Shown here piece by piece: positions 34,455 through 43,685 of a stretch of 64,000 bases of DNA (its first letter is position 1; the number at the start of each line of letters is the position of its first letter). Source of the DNA: Bacteroidota bacterium (GTDB lineage Bacteria; Bacteroidota; Ignavibacteria; Kapaibacteriales; UBA2268); NCBI GenBank assembly GCA_004322215.1, contig SCSM01000040.1, forward strand, positions 1-64,000. The letters run 5' to 3'. The translations under genes and the position numbers were made by a program. Under the pieces are notes generated by a model. The model saw nothing but the letters and a program-made list of their open reading frames with translations. It searched no databases and was not told the DNA's origin.

Positions 34455-35162
34455 ATGTCTGAGCTTGTTATTTTAATTTCAACTGCTGTGGCTTTAGGAT
34501 TCGTACATACCATTATTGGTCCGGACCATTATGTACCATTCATAGCAATAGCTAAAGCAAGAAGCTGGTCAAATCCGAAAGTACTGGGTATCGTATCGCT
34601 GTGCGGTCTGGGACATATTCTATCATCTGTTATTATAGGATTGATTGGCATTGCACTCGGCATAACCATTTCCTCGATTGAAGCATTCGAATCCAGCAGG
34701 GGAGAAATTGCCGGCTGGCTTTTGATTAGTTTCGGTTTAATTTATATGATTTGGGGAATAAAGAAATCTTTTAAGAATAAACCCCATACCCACATCCATA
34801 TTCATCCCGACGGAAGCAGTCATAATCACGAACATATACACGAAGAGGAACATATTCATGTTCATACAACTGATAAGAAAAATATAACACCCTGGATGTT
34901 ATTCATTGTTTTTGCATTCGGTCCCTGCGAACCTCTCATACCTCTGCTGATGTATCCCGCAGCAAAGCAGCATTATTTTTCAGTTGTTGTTGTTACAGTT
35001 GTTTTTGGAGTTGTTACTATTGCAACTATGCTCGCAATGACATTTCTCGGATTGAAAGGGATGAGCTTTATACCAATGCAAAAGCTTGAAAAACATATTC
35101 ACACAATTGCAGGATTAACAATACTTATTTGTGGCGTTGGGATAATATTTTTTGGATTGTGA
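34455..35162 (+). CDS. Nickel transporter (UreH/NicO-like) with a histidine-rich loop
   Basis: A 235-residue membrane protein with about six helices. It shows the signatures GFVHTIIGPDHYVPFIAIAK and SLCGLGHILSS of the UreH/NicO-type nickel exporter-importer family. The central loop HTHIHIHPDGSSHNHEHIHE is rich in histidine, then HIHVH, likely metal-binding. Linkage to hypABFCDE implies nickel supply for the hydrogenase. The ATG at 34455 is used; a GTG at 34434 lies in low-complexity repeat sequence. Confidence 0.88.
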   Translation: MSELVILISTAVALGFVHTIIGPDHYVPFIAIAKARSWSNPKVLGIVSLCGLGHILSSVIIGLIGIALGITISSIEAFESSRGEIAGWLLISFGLIYMIWGIKKSFKNKPHTHIHIHPDGSSHNHEHIHEEEHIHVHTTDKKNITPWMLFIVFAFGPCEPLIPLLMYPAAKQHYFSVVVVTVVFGVVTIATMLAMTFLGLKGMSFIPMQKLEKHIHTIAGLTILICGVGIIFFGL

Positions 35163-35236
35163 TAGTATTTTTTTTATTTAATTAAATATTTTTTTAAATT
35201 GAAATTAATAATTGATTTACAATATAAGGTGTGAAT

Positions 35237-35998
35237 ATGAATACAGTAAATGGTTTTGCTCGTTATTTTTTATTATCTGTTATTTTATCAATTCAAATTT
35301 TTCCACAAACAAAACTTCCCGGGCAATGGAGCTTAATGTTTAACGGAAATTATTTCACTAATTTTGGAATTTCAGAGGCAATGCGAGGAAAGGGTGAGGA
35401 ATTTTACAATGATCTTTCAGTAGATTACAACAATTCCAAATTCCCTTTCGGAGAAAGTGGTACGAAATCATTTAATTTTGGCGGTCAATTATCTTATCGG
35501 TTTTCTGAAAGTAATTTCAGCCCTTATCTATCATTAAATTTATTCTTCTTTTATTTGAATAGTGATGCTTCATATCTATCTATTCCAGCACATGCTTCAA
35601 TGACTCTTTTTGTATGGTCTCTGGGTTGTGAATACACTTTAGGTTTACCTTCTGATTTACTTAATTTTATCGGGAGACTTGGTATTAATACAAGTACAGT
35701 AGCCGGACATATTGATTATTTTATGGAGACAGATGTGATACCGACGCAACGATTGGGTTTTGAAACAGAAATAGGTAGTAGATTAAATATTCCCGGAACA
35801 CCACTCGCTGTTGAACTTTTAACTAATTATTCAAATATAAATCTTATTGGTAAAAGTTACACAAAACCTGCAACACTGCCTCGACTTTATTTACCGGAAA
35901 GAGAACTGAATGACGGAAAAAATCCTGACGATCCGAACGATAAAGACAGAACGATAGATTTTCTTTCAATAAGACTGGGATTGAGGATTTGGTTTTGA
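35237..35998 (+). CDS. Outer-membrane beta-barrel protein of unknown function
   Basis: A 253-residue protein with a signal peptide (ending IFPQ) followed by alternating aromatic/hydrophobic strands (LMFNGNYFTNFGIS, LSYRFSESNFSPYLSLNLFFF, LGLRIWF at the very C-terminus). The C-terminal aromatic residue and strand pattern indicate an outer-membrane beta-barrel. No cofactor motif is visible. Its position after the nickel transporter might suggest metal passage through the outer membrane, but nothing in the sequence shows this. Confidence 0.65.
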   Translation: MNTVNGFARYFLLSVILSIQIFPQTKLPGQWSLMFNGNYFTNFGISEAMRGKGEEFYNDLSVDYNNSKFPFGESGTKSFNFGGQLSYRFSESNFSPYLSLNLFFFYLNSDASYLSIPAHASMTLFVWSLGCEYTLGLPSDLLNFIGRLGINTSTVAGHIDYFMETDVIPTQRLGFETEIGSRLNIPGTPLAVELLTNYSNINLIGKSYTKPATLPRLYLPERELNDGKNPDDPNDKDRTIDFLSIRLGLRIWF

Positions 35999-36203
35999 TT
36001 AATGAAGTAATAAAAGTTGAATTCGAAATTATTTCTTTTAATTTAATATTTAACTTATGTTTACCATTTATCTTTTTGATATATATAAATTTTCTATTTG
36101 AATATTTAAAATTAGTTTATTGAAAATTCAATAAAAATTTAAAATTTTAAATTAAAAATTCGATTTTCTAATCTCCACATATATATTGCGTAACATGAGT
36201 TAG

Positions 36204-36668
36204 TTATTCCCCCGTCCACCCTTCAATTATCTGAATTGCACGCCCTGCATATTCAGGCAATGCAACTTTAATCGGGATACTCAATTCTTCAGTAACTTCA
36301 TGCTGAAGTTCTGTATGTATTGCTAAAATTTTCACAATAGCAGGAAAATCAATTTCAAACATGTCAGCCAGCCGCAACACTTCGGGTAATCCAATGTAAT
36401 GTGGCGATGAAGTCAATATAACCGGAAAATCCTCTCTTTCAATTTCAGTAATACTACCTGCCGGCTTATTTCCCTCGGAAATTGTATCGAGAATTAAAAC
36501 CTTTTCCCTTCCTTCGAGATAATCGAGTATTTCCATTCCTCCGCCATAAACGCTCTCATAATCAACTTCATCCGGGAATCTATTTTGGATTAACTTTGCC
36601 GCTTCGAATGCTGCTCCGTCGTCTCCCATAATATCGTTGCCGATGGACATAACAAGAATTTTGTTCAT
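36204..36668 (-). CDS. [NiFe] hydrogenase maturation protease (HyaD/HycI family)
   Basis: A 154-residue endopeptidase with the family hallmarks: MSIGNDIMGDDG near the N-terminus (Ni-sensing Asp/Glu), ILDTI in the middle and the histidine in SPHYIGLPEVL. It removes the C-terminal peptide after the last histidine of the large subunit once nickel is inserted. The 25-residue tail of MvhA is a fitting substrate. It is on the opposite strand from the hyp genes. The MTH1187-like gene lies 160 bp upstream on the same strand, separated by AT repeats. Confidence 0.92.
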   Translation of the reverse strand: MNKILVMSIGNDIMGDDGAAFEAAKLIQNRFPDEVDYESVYGGGMEILDYLEGREKVLILDTISEGNKPAGSITEIEREDFPVILTSSPHYIGLPEVLRLADMFEIDFPAIVKILAIHTELQHEVTEELSIPIKVALPEYAGRAIQIIEGWTGE

Positions 36669-36828
36669 ATTTTTTTAATAAAATATTCAATAATTAATTT
36701 TCAATTTTCAATGAATTATTATATTTATAATTTACAAACAATCGCTTCATTCATCATTAATTATTAATAATTTAAAATTTATTGAAAATTTGAAATTGAA
36801 AATTGAAAATTGAAAATCATCTCTAAAT

Positions 36829-37137
36829 TCAATGTTTTACTTCCTTTTGAAGAAGTGATTCAATCTTTTCAATTTTTGATTTCATTCTTGACTTATCTCC
36901 TTTGCGGAAATCCACCTTGATTGAGGAATAAATCCTGTTGCACTGCGGCTCGAGAATTTTAAAGCAGGTAGTAATCACACCGAATACATCATCCCACGAG
37001 CCTTCGAGTATTGTTCCCATAGGTGTTAGCTGGTAAGTGATTCTGCTTTTATCAATCAAATCAATTACCTGTGAAACATAAGGGCTGACGCTCTCCCCTT
37101 TGTCAGTCGGGAACATAGAAAATTCAACAAGCACCAT
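36829..37137 (-). CDS. MTH1187/YqgV-like thiamine-binding protein
   Basis: A 102-residue protein of the DUF77/thiamine-binding family. It has the opening VLVEFSMFPTDKGES, then the SPYVSQVIDLI helix, YQLTPMGTILEGSWDDVF, and CNRIYSSIKVDFRKGD. Members form tetramers that bind thiamine in the cytosol. No TPP riboswitch is seen; the giant surface-protein gene ends 15 bp upstream on the same strand, so expression may be by readthrough. AAGGAGA precedes the ATG. Confidence 0.9.
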   Translation of the reverse strand: MVLVEFSMFPTDKGESVSPYVSQVIDLIDKSRITYQLTPMGTILEGSWDDVFGVITTCFKILEPQCNRIYSSIKVDFRKGDKSRMKSKIEKIESLLQKEVKH

Positions 37138-37151
37138 ATTTTATTCTCCTT

Positions 37152-40100
37152 TTATCTTACTATACTGAAGAATTTTGTTTTTATTACTGTCGGTGTTTTT
37201 AGCGTAAACATATAAATCCCATTTTCAAGTGAGTTTGTAGAATAATCCATTTTGTATCTCCCGGCTAAAGGAATCGATTCAAATAAAATCTCATTTTTTC
37301 TACCCAACATATCAGTTATTATTAGTGAAGTCGCTGCTTCCTCGATTATTTCAAACTCAAATGTGATTTTATCATTTGCAGGATTCGGCTTTGCATCGAA
37401 CAAAGTTATTTGACCTGGTGATATTAACCTCGCACCACCTTCACGGCATAATCCCGCAATGCAGAACTGCCCGTTTGTAATATATGAACGGCACAAGCCA
37501 CCGGTCCATATCACAGTATCTATTTCTACAGAACTACATTCTACTTCACCCAATGCAGGTATGAATTGAAGTTGTGCCAGAGTTCCGATTGTGTCTCTGA
37601 GTGTACCGCTTAATTGTATAATTCTCCTGTTATTCACAAATGTACCCTGAGGCGTATTTCCCCGGGATTTAAGTACGGTTCTGTCTGTGCTTACTCTGAT
37701 TGTATATCCTGTTATACCGCTTTCAATCAATCCGGTTGATGATTTCAACAGAATGGGAATCGTTACCTGTGTTCCAACCAATGCGCTGTCTGTCGGAATT
37801 TCCAGATATGCTTTCGCTGTAACAGGATTCCCTTTCGCACTTACAGGAATTGTCTCATCCAATTGACATGGCTGAGAAGCGTACACAATCAAATCGAATG
37901 TATGCAATAAATCATCATCTGCAAAAAACGATAACGTAAATACAATCGAATCTCCCGGAGATAAATCCACGGGAAGTGCCGGATTAATGTTCGATATTCC
38001 GAACAATTGAGGTGGAGTGGAAATGCTGTCAACATGAACAACCGCATTCCCGTTATTTCTAAGTACGACTCTTCTCGTTGCCGTTGTTCCGTTATCAACC
38101 GAATCAATCAGTAAAGATGTACTGTCTGCATTGAATTGCGGGTCAACGATTCTTGCAAGTAATACGACATTTTTTACTCCGCCGCATGTATCAATAATCT
38201 GAAGAGAATCATTCAATATTCCGGAAGCAGAAGAACCGTTAAATCTGAGATTTGCTGTCCTTGTTTCGTTTACATTGAAATTCGATGCGAATGTGTTGCC
38301 AATTACAGAAAACAATCCCGAATAATTATTTGTAAGGAAACTCGTAGGTAAAATTGAAGTATTAGTTACATCAAATGTAACTGTCTTCTGATTATTTATA
38401 CAAACATCGCCGAAATCAATTGTGTCCTTCACATCGATTTTTGGCAGAAATATATTTGCCTTCAATGCTAATTTCTTTGAATTTCCGCACGTGTCAATAA
38501 CAATCAGAGAATCAATAATTATACCTTCGTTGGTTGAACCTTTAAAGAAGATTGGTACATCTCTTGATTCACCCTGGTTTAACTGGTTTGTCAGAGAATA
38601 ATCCATCAGCGAAAACATTGATGTACTGTCAATTTTTCTGGAGAATGAAGTTGCTCTCGACGAAGAATTAGTAATACTGAATCTTGTGCTTGCCGATTGA
38701 TTAATACATATTGTTCCGAAGTCGAGAGTATCATTGAAACTCACTGACGGCTGGAATATAAACGAACTCAGTTCAATCGTTTTTACATTATTACAAACAT
38801 CGGTAAAAGTTAGTTTCCCCGTATAATTCCCTTCATTGCCGTTTCCGAAGCTTCTTACCCGTATATTTTTTGTCTCATCGGGTGCAAACTTAATTGACAT
38901 CGGATTATTATCGAGAGAAAATAATGATGTCGGATTTATATCTGCTAAAATTGTTGTTTCTCCCTGTGATGCATTATGTATTGTCAATAATGTATCCGAT
39001 GTTCCCGTAACACATACCGGTTTAAAATCGAGTGTATCTTCAACATTCTGGAATTCGAGAACAACATTCGGATTAATTGAAATTGTCATAGTATCACGTC
39101 CCACGCATCCGTTAGCACCCGTTACAGCCAATTCGTATGAAGTCGTAACAGACGGTGTGGCAAGCGGCGTTAATGATGTCGGATTACTCAGTCCTGTCGC
39201 AGGTGTCCATCGTATTGACTGGTATGGAGTGATGCCGCCGGTAGCTGAACCGTTCATTCTGACGGATACAATATCTCCCTGGCAAAAAACAGTATCCCTT
39301 CCTGCATCGACAACGGGTGTCGGCTTCATTGATACTACAATCGTATCTGTATATCTGCAGTTATTGGCATACGTTGCGACTACCCAATAAGTCCCGGGTT
39401 GAGTAATAGTGTAAACCGAATCGGTGCTTCCGTCCTGCCATAAATATGAAATTGCCCCGTTGAAATTATTTGTCTTTATTATTTCACCCGGGCAGATGTC
39501 GAGGTCAGGACCCAATCCGTAAATATATCCCGGTGAGTTATTAAAGAGCCAGTTTGTATTATTCGCTATATCCTTGCTGAACTTCCCCGCATAAAATGTC
39601 GCTCCTCCCGTTGCCTGCATATCGGACATCTCGATGAAATCGCCTGACACGATTCCTGTGTTCTGGTAAACATAAGCTTGCTGTCCGGAGCTCGATGCTC
39701 TTAGTACTATCGGGAAACAATTGTTTCCCCTGACATTGAATTGCTTTCCGATGTACTGCGTGTTTCCGCTGTTTAAAATATATGTCTTACCCGGTGAAAA
39801 AGTCAAAGTATCATACCTGCTGCTATTGTAAATTCTTCCATTACCACGGAAAATCACTTTGTTATATGACGCAGAATCATAAAGCTGAACATTTGTCGCA
39901 GCATTCGTAAATTCCACCTCATTATACTTCATTCCCTTTCCGGACACCATTGCCAAATCCGTTCCTGTAAAAATAATTTCCGATTTCCCGCAATTGAAAA
40001 ACAGATTCCTGTCGAGTAGATACCACTCGGGATTTGTACCGCTTCCGGTTAGAGTTATTTTTGAATTCCCGAGAACTAACGAACGCACATTATCCCGGTC

Positions 40101-42788
40101 TGATATTAGATGTGAAGCAGTTACCGGCTTGCTGTTCGTGTTCAATATTCCGTTATAATGAAATATCATACCGGTTGTATTTATCCCATCCTGTATGTAC
40201 CAGCTTCCACCTACACCCTCAAATATCATATTACTGGGCATCGGATTCATACCTGTTGTTATATTTTGGTTCAGATTTGAAGATTCAAATATGTATTGCC
40301 CGTTATATGTAATGTTCATATCCGGAATAAATGCCAGTGAACCGAAAATTCTTATGTCAACACTGTCACCTGCAAAAGTCGGCTGGAATGTGGAACCCGT
40401 CCAATTCATATTATTGCACGCTGCATTGCGGGAATCGAGGTAAACAGACTGTCCAAGCATCTTGAAGGAATTTGCATCGAAAAACACATTGTCTATTCCT
40501 GTCGGAATGCATGTACCGCCTATTCCGCCACTCGTCAATGACCAGTGGGAGCCATCGCTCCAATTACCCGTTCCGCCTACCCAGTACAAATTTTTTGGAT
40601 TTGTCGAATTTATAGTCCATCCGGTATTGTTACCCAAATCTACCGAGTTATTAGCAACAAATGTAGCTGCTCCCTGGGTATGAATGTCTTTTAAAGATAC
40701 ATAATTTACTGAAATACTGCCTGTGCTCTTTTCAATCGTTGCGAACGAACCGGGTGTCGTACTCCTTATTGAAATTGGTGCTGCACAAGTCCCCGATGCA
40801 GATAATGAATTATTTATGGTCTGAACTGAATTGCTGTATAAAATGTAACTTTTACCGGGAGAAAACACAAGGTTATTGTAAACATTATTATCAAAAATTA
40901 TCCCATTCCCAAAAAATGTTACTTTATTAAAGGTTGATGCACTATACAAGGAATAAGTCTCCTTCGGGTCAAAGAATTCGACATTATAATATGTCAGTCC
41001 ATTTCCTGAAAACATACTAACGTCATTACCTATAAATCTTATTGTCGAGGTTCCGGCATCAAAAGTCAATTTTGTATCATTGAAATTCCACTGGGCATTT
41101 TTCCCGCTTCCGATTAGAGTTACCAGCGATGAACCGAGGGATAGTCCTCTTGTCTTGTTTCCGTCCGAAACAAATCTTTCGCATGTAACCGTCTCGTCAT
41201 TTGTTCTTAGTGTTCCGTTTACTAAAATAATGCTTGAAGCACAATCGATAGAATCGAGCAAGGACCATTCTCCACCAGAACCATTGAAAACTACATTATT
41301 GATGAACTGTTTACCTCTGGACAGTATTGTATTTCCTACCGATTGTGCCTCAAAATATACTAATCCTGAGTATTTCAGAGACATCACCCGGCTTAATTCG
41401 AGTGAACCGTAAATGCTGAGCGATGTATTGTTAGCACCGTCAAGAATGGGATTGAAAGCTGCTCCGGTCCATTTCATATTACTGCAGGATGCACTCGATG
41501 TATTAATCATCACTGTTTGAGAATCGGATGAAAACGAATTTGCATCAAAAAATACATTGTCATAAGCATTAGGTATGCATGCTCCCCCCGTGCCTCCGCT
41601 TGTAAGTGACCAGTGTGAAGGGTCAGTCCAGTTTCCTCCGTCTCCTACCCAGTATAAATTAAGTGGTGAAGCCCTGAAAATAAACCAGCCATTGTTGTTT
41701 CCGAGGTCAACTGAATTTCTTGCTGTAAACACTGCGAGACCTTGTGTATAGCAATCCTTCAAAGTAACATAATCCACGTTAACACTTCCGCTGGTCTTTG
41801 CTAATATTGTTTGAAACCCGGGCACCCTCGAACGAATGATTATAGAACCAGTGCAGTTGCCAGTCGCCTTTAACTCACTTCCTATAATTTGGATTCTGCT
41901 CGAATCGAGCTCATATACTTTTCCGGGTGAAAAAATCAATGTATCAAAAAAATTGTTTTTCGTTATTAATCCCCCGCCTTTAAACTCAACCCTTCTATAT
42001 GATGATGAATCGTTCAGAGTATGTGTTGATGATGAATCCTTGAAAGTCATAAAATAGTATATCAGTCCGTTTCCGGGAATTACATTTGTGGCTGAGCCCG
42101 TAAAATTTATTTTTGATGACCCCGCAGTAAAACTAAAATATGAGGAATTGATATTCCATTCGGGATTATTACCGTTTCCCGTTAGTGTTATTACAGATGA
42201 ACCGAGATTTAATGTCCTTATATTTGTATTGTTCGATACAAATCTCGAACAGGATACCGGTTGATTGTTGGTATATAAATTCCCGTTTATAAGAGATATA
42301 TTTCCTGTTACATCGAGTCCGTCCTGGAGTGTCCAGCCGCCTCCGGTTCCATTAAAAGTAACATTATATTTCAGTTGCTTCCCGGCTGACCTTATTGTAT
42401 TTCCGTTATTGATGGATTCAAAATAAATTTGCCCGGCAAATGTAAGATACATTGCATTTATCAGCGTAAGGGAGCCGTATATTCTCAAATTGTTGAAATC
42501 TCCCGCAAGTGTGGGATTATTTGTTGCTCCGGTCCAATTCATTGACTTACATACCGCCGATGAATTGATTTTTACGATACTCCCATTCTGACTGAATGAA
42601 TTAGCATCAAAATACACATTATCATCCTGGGTAGGAACCACAAGATGAGTAGTTGTACTTCCGGAGGCAATTGCCCAGTGGCTGATTTCTGACCAATTAC
42701 CCGAACCGCCTACCCAAAAATAATCTGTTGAAAAGGATTCTGTAAATCCGAAAATTATTAATATAAAAATAAATATGTTTTTTTTCAT
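37152..42788 (-). CDS. Giant multimodular T9SS surface protein
   Basis: About 1,878 residues after a signal peptide (MKKNIFIFILIIFG). Three near-identical modules of ~355 residues begin with a 'YWVGGxGNWSDxSHW' motif followed by 'DNVFFDANSF' (DNA starts near 42725, 41655 and 40590). They contain many predicted beta-helix or beta-sandwich strands. A PKD/SprB-like stretch (DICPGEI, VDAGRDTVFCQGD) follows. Next come three ~105-residue repeats with a shared 'FGxxCxN...TNxS...DTCGxxK' core (HYDIN/ASH-like), and a cohesin-like domain. The end is a T9SS type A sorting domain (AKPNPANDKITFEF). I choose the ATG at 42788; ATGs at 42809 and 42857 are upstream alternatives. It is probably an adhesin. Confidence 0.9.
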   Translation of the reverse strand: MKKNIFIFILIIFGFTESFSTDYFWVGGSGNWSEISHWAIASGSTTTHLVVPTQDDNVYFDANSFSQNGSIVKINSSAVCKSMNWTGATNNPTLAGDFNNLRIYGSLTLINAMYLTFAGQIYFESINNGNTIRSAGKQLKYNVTFNGTGGGWTLQDGLDVTGNISLINGNLYTNNQPVSCSRFVSNNTNIRTLNLGSSVITLTGNGNNPEWNINSSYFSFTAGSSKINFTGSATNVIPGNGLIYYFMTFKDSSSTHTLNDSSSYRRVEFKGGGLITKNNFFDTLIFSPGKVYELDSSRIQIIGSELKATGNCTGSIIIRSRVPGFQTILAKTSGSVNVDYVTLKDCYTQGLAVFTARNSVDLGNNNGWFIFRASPLNLYWVGDGGNWTDPSHWSLTSGGTGGACIPNAYDNVFFDANSFSSDSQTVMINTSSASCSNMKWTGAAFNPILDGANNTSLSIYGSLELSRVMSLKYSGLVYFEAQSVGNTILSRGKQFINNVVFNGSGGEWSLLDSIDCASSIILVNGTLRTNDETVTCERFVSDGNKTRGLSLGSSLVTLIGSGKNAQWNFNDTKLTFDAGTSTIRFIGNDVSMFSGNGLTYYNVEFFDPKETYSLYSASTFNKVTFFGNGIIFDNNVYNNLVFSPGKSYILYSNSVQTINNSLSASGTCAAPISIRSTTPGSFATIEKSTGSISVNYVSLKDIHTQGAATFVANNSVDLGNNTGWTINSTNPKNLYWVGGTGNWSDGSHWSLTSGGIGGTCIPTGIDNVFFDANSFKMLGQSVYLDSRNAACNNMNWTGSTFQPTFAGDSVDIRIFGSLAFIPDMNITYNGQYIFESSNLNQNITTGMNPMPSNMIFEGVGGSWYIQDGINTTGMIFHYNGILNTNSKPVTASHLISDRDNVRSLVLGNSKITLTGSGTNPEWYLLDRNLFFNCGKSEIIFTGTDLAMVSGKGMKYNEVEFTNAATNVQLYDSASYNKVIFRGNGRIYNSSRYDTLTFSPGKTYILNSGNTQYIGKQFNVRGNNCFPIVLRASSSGQQAYVYQNTGIVSGDFIEMSDMQATGGATFYAGKFSKDIANNTNWLFNNSPGYIYGLGPDLDICPGEIIKTNNFNGAISYLWQDGSTDSVYTITQPGTYWVVATYANNCRYTDTIVVSMKPTPVVDAGRDTVFCQGDIVSVRMNGSATGGITPYQSIRWTPATGLSNPTSLTPLATPSVTTSYELAVTGANGCVGRDTMTISINPNVVLEFQNVEDTLDFKPVCVTGTSDTLLTIHNASQGETTILADINPTSLFSLDNNPMSIKFAPDETKNIRVRSFGNGNEGNYTGKLTFTDVCNNVKTIELSSFIFQPSVSFNDTLDFGTICINQSASTRFSITNSSSRATSFSRKIDSTSMFSLMDYSLTNQLNQGESRDVPIFFKGSTNEGIIIDSLIVIDTCGNSKKLALKANIFLPKIDVKDTIDFGDVCINNQKTVTFDVTNTSILPTSFLTNNYSGLFSVIGNTFASNFNVNETRTANLRFNGSSASGILNDSLQIIDTCGGVKNVVLLARIVDPQFNADSTSLLIDSVDNGTTATRRVVLRNNGNAVVHVDSISTPPQLFGISNINPALPVDLSPGDSIVFTLSFFADDDLLHTFDLIVYASQPCQLDETIPVSAKGNPVTAKAYLEIPTDSALVGTQVTIPILLKSSTGLIESGITGYTIRVSTDRTVLKSRGNTPQGTFVNNRRIIQLSGTLRDTIGTLAQLQFIPALGEVECSSVEIDTVIWTGGLCRSYITNGQFCIAGLCREGGARLISPGQITLFDAKPNPANDKITFEFEIIEEAATSLIITDMLGRKNEILFESIPLAGRYKMDYSTNSLENGIYMFTLKTPTVIKTKFFSIVR

Positions 42789-42958
42789 AATGTTCCCTGC
42801 ACGTTTCATATTCCCTTCAATAATTAATATACTAATAAAAGTAATGAAATAAAACAAAATTCCTATACATTTTTTTTCATTAATGTCCGAAATTTTTTAA
42901 ATTACATAGATATTTGTGATTAAGAATAAAATAGTAAATAAACCAATACAGGAATCTT

Positions 42959-43606
42959 ATGAAAAAGAAATTATTAATTTACGTGTTTATTGCAATGTTT
43001 TTATTTGTAAATCTATCATTCTCCCAAAAGAAGGATGAGGGTTATATTCAAACGGCATATAATGCAATTCTTAAAAAGGATTATAAAACTGCTATCACTA
43101 ATTATACCCTTGCTCTCGAAAAATTCAAGGGATATGCTCCCACTTACTATGGAAGAGGATTGGCTTACACTTATTTAGACCAATACCAGGATGCAATCGG
43201 CGATTTTTCCAAAGCTATAGAATTGAACGCCAATTATCACCAGGCATACTATGGCAGGGGATTGGCTTATTATAAAACCTCCGATATGACCAATGCAATT
43301 TCAAATTTTACATCTGCAATTGCTGCCGAACCGAAGGAATCCGATTATTACTATGCACGTGCTATTGCTTACTACCAGCAGAAGAATTTTGAATCGGCAC
43401 TCGTTGATTACAACAAAGCAATCGAACTGAACCCGAAAAATGGCGTGGCTTTCTACGGAAGGGCTGTTGTCAATAAAATTTTGAATCGCAAGCAGGATGC
43501 TATTAATGATTTTACGACATATATTCAGCTTAACGATGATAAGGATGGTTTGCAAAATGAAGTTTACCGGCTGATTGCAGAAACAAAAGAAGAGGAAGAA
43601 AAATAA
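42959..43606 (+). CDS. Periplasmic TPR-repeat protein
   Basis: A 215-residue protein with a signal peptide (ending LSFSQ). It has about five tetratricopeptide repeats (YYGRGLAYTYLDQYQDAIGD, YHQAYYGRGLAYYKTSDMTN and similar) and a Glu-rich C-terminus. It is likely a protein-protein interaction scaffold in the periplasm. The gene lies between the divergently transcribed giant surface-protein gene and a DUF6029-like barrel gene. An A/T-only hairpin overlaps its stop codon. Confidence 0.88.
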   Translation: MKKKLLIYVFIAMFLFVNLSFSQKKDEGYIQTAYNAILKKDYKTAITNYTLALEKFKGYAPTYYGRGLAYTYLDQYQDAIGDFSKAIELNANYHQAYYGRGLAYYKTSDMTNAISNFTSAIAAEPKESDYYYARAIAYYQQKNFESALVDYNKAIELNPKNGVAFYGRAVVNKILNRKQDAINDFTTYIQLNDDKDGLQNEVYRLIAETKEEEEK

Positions 43607-43622
43607 AATTAAATTTTATTTT
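43600..43622. terminator. A/T hairpin at the end of the TPR gene
   Basis: AAAATAAAAT-TAA-ATTTTATTTT is a perfect 10-bp A/T inverted repeat starting inside the stop codon and ending in a T-rich run. It looks like a weak terminator that functions in an AT-rich genome. Confidence 0.45.
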
Positions 43623-43685
43623 CTTTAATAATACTGCTTTAATCATTGTTTATTTATTCAAAACATTATTTTTTTCTGCTATAAT

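Noticed and set aside
37138-37151. TPP riboswitch expected before the thiamine-binding protein
   Set aside because: Only 14 bp lie upstream of the gene before the surface-protein stop codon; no THI-box sequence fits.
38836-39390. 184-residue plus-strand ORF inside the giant surface protein
   Set aside because: Antisense of conserved beta-rich repeats; no supporting features.
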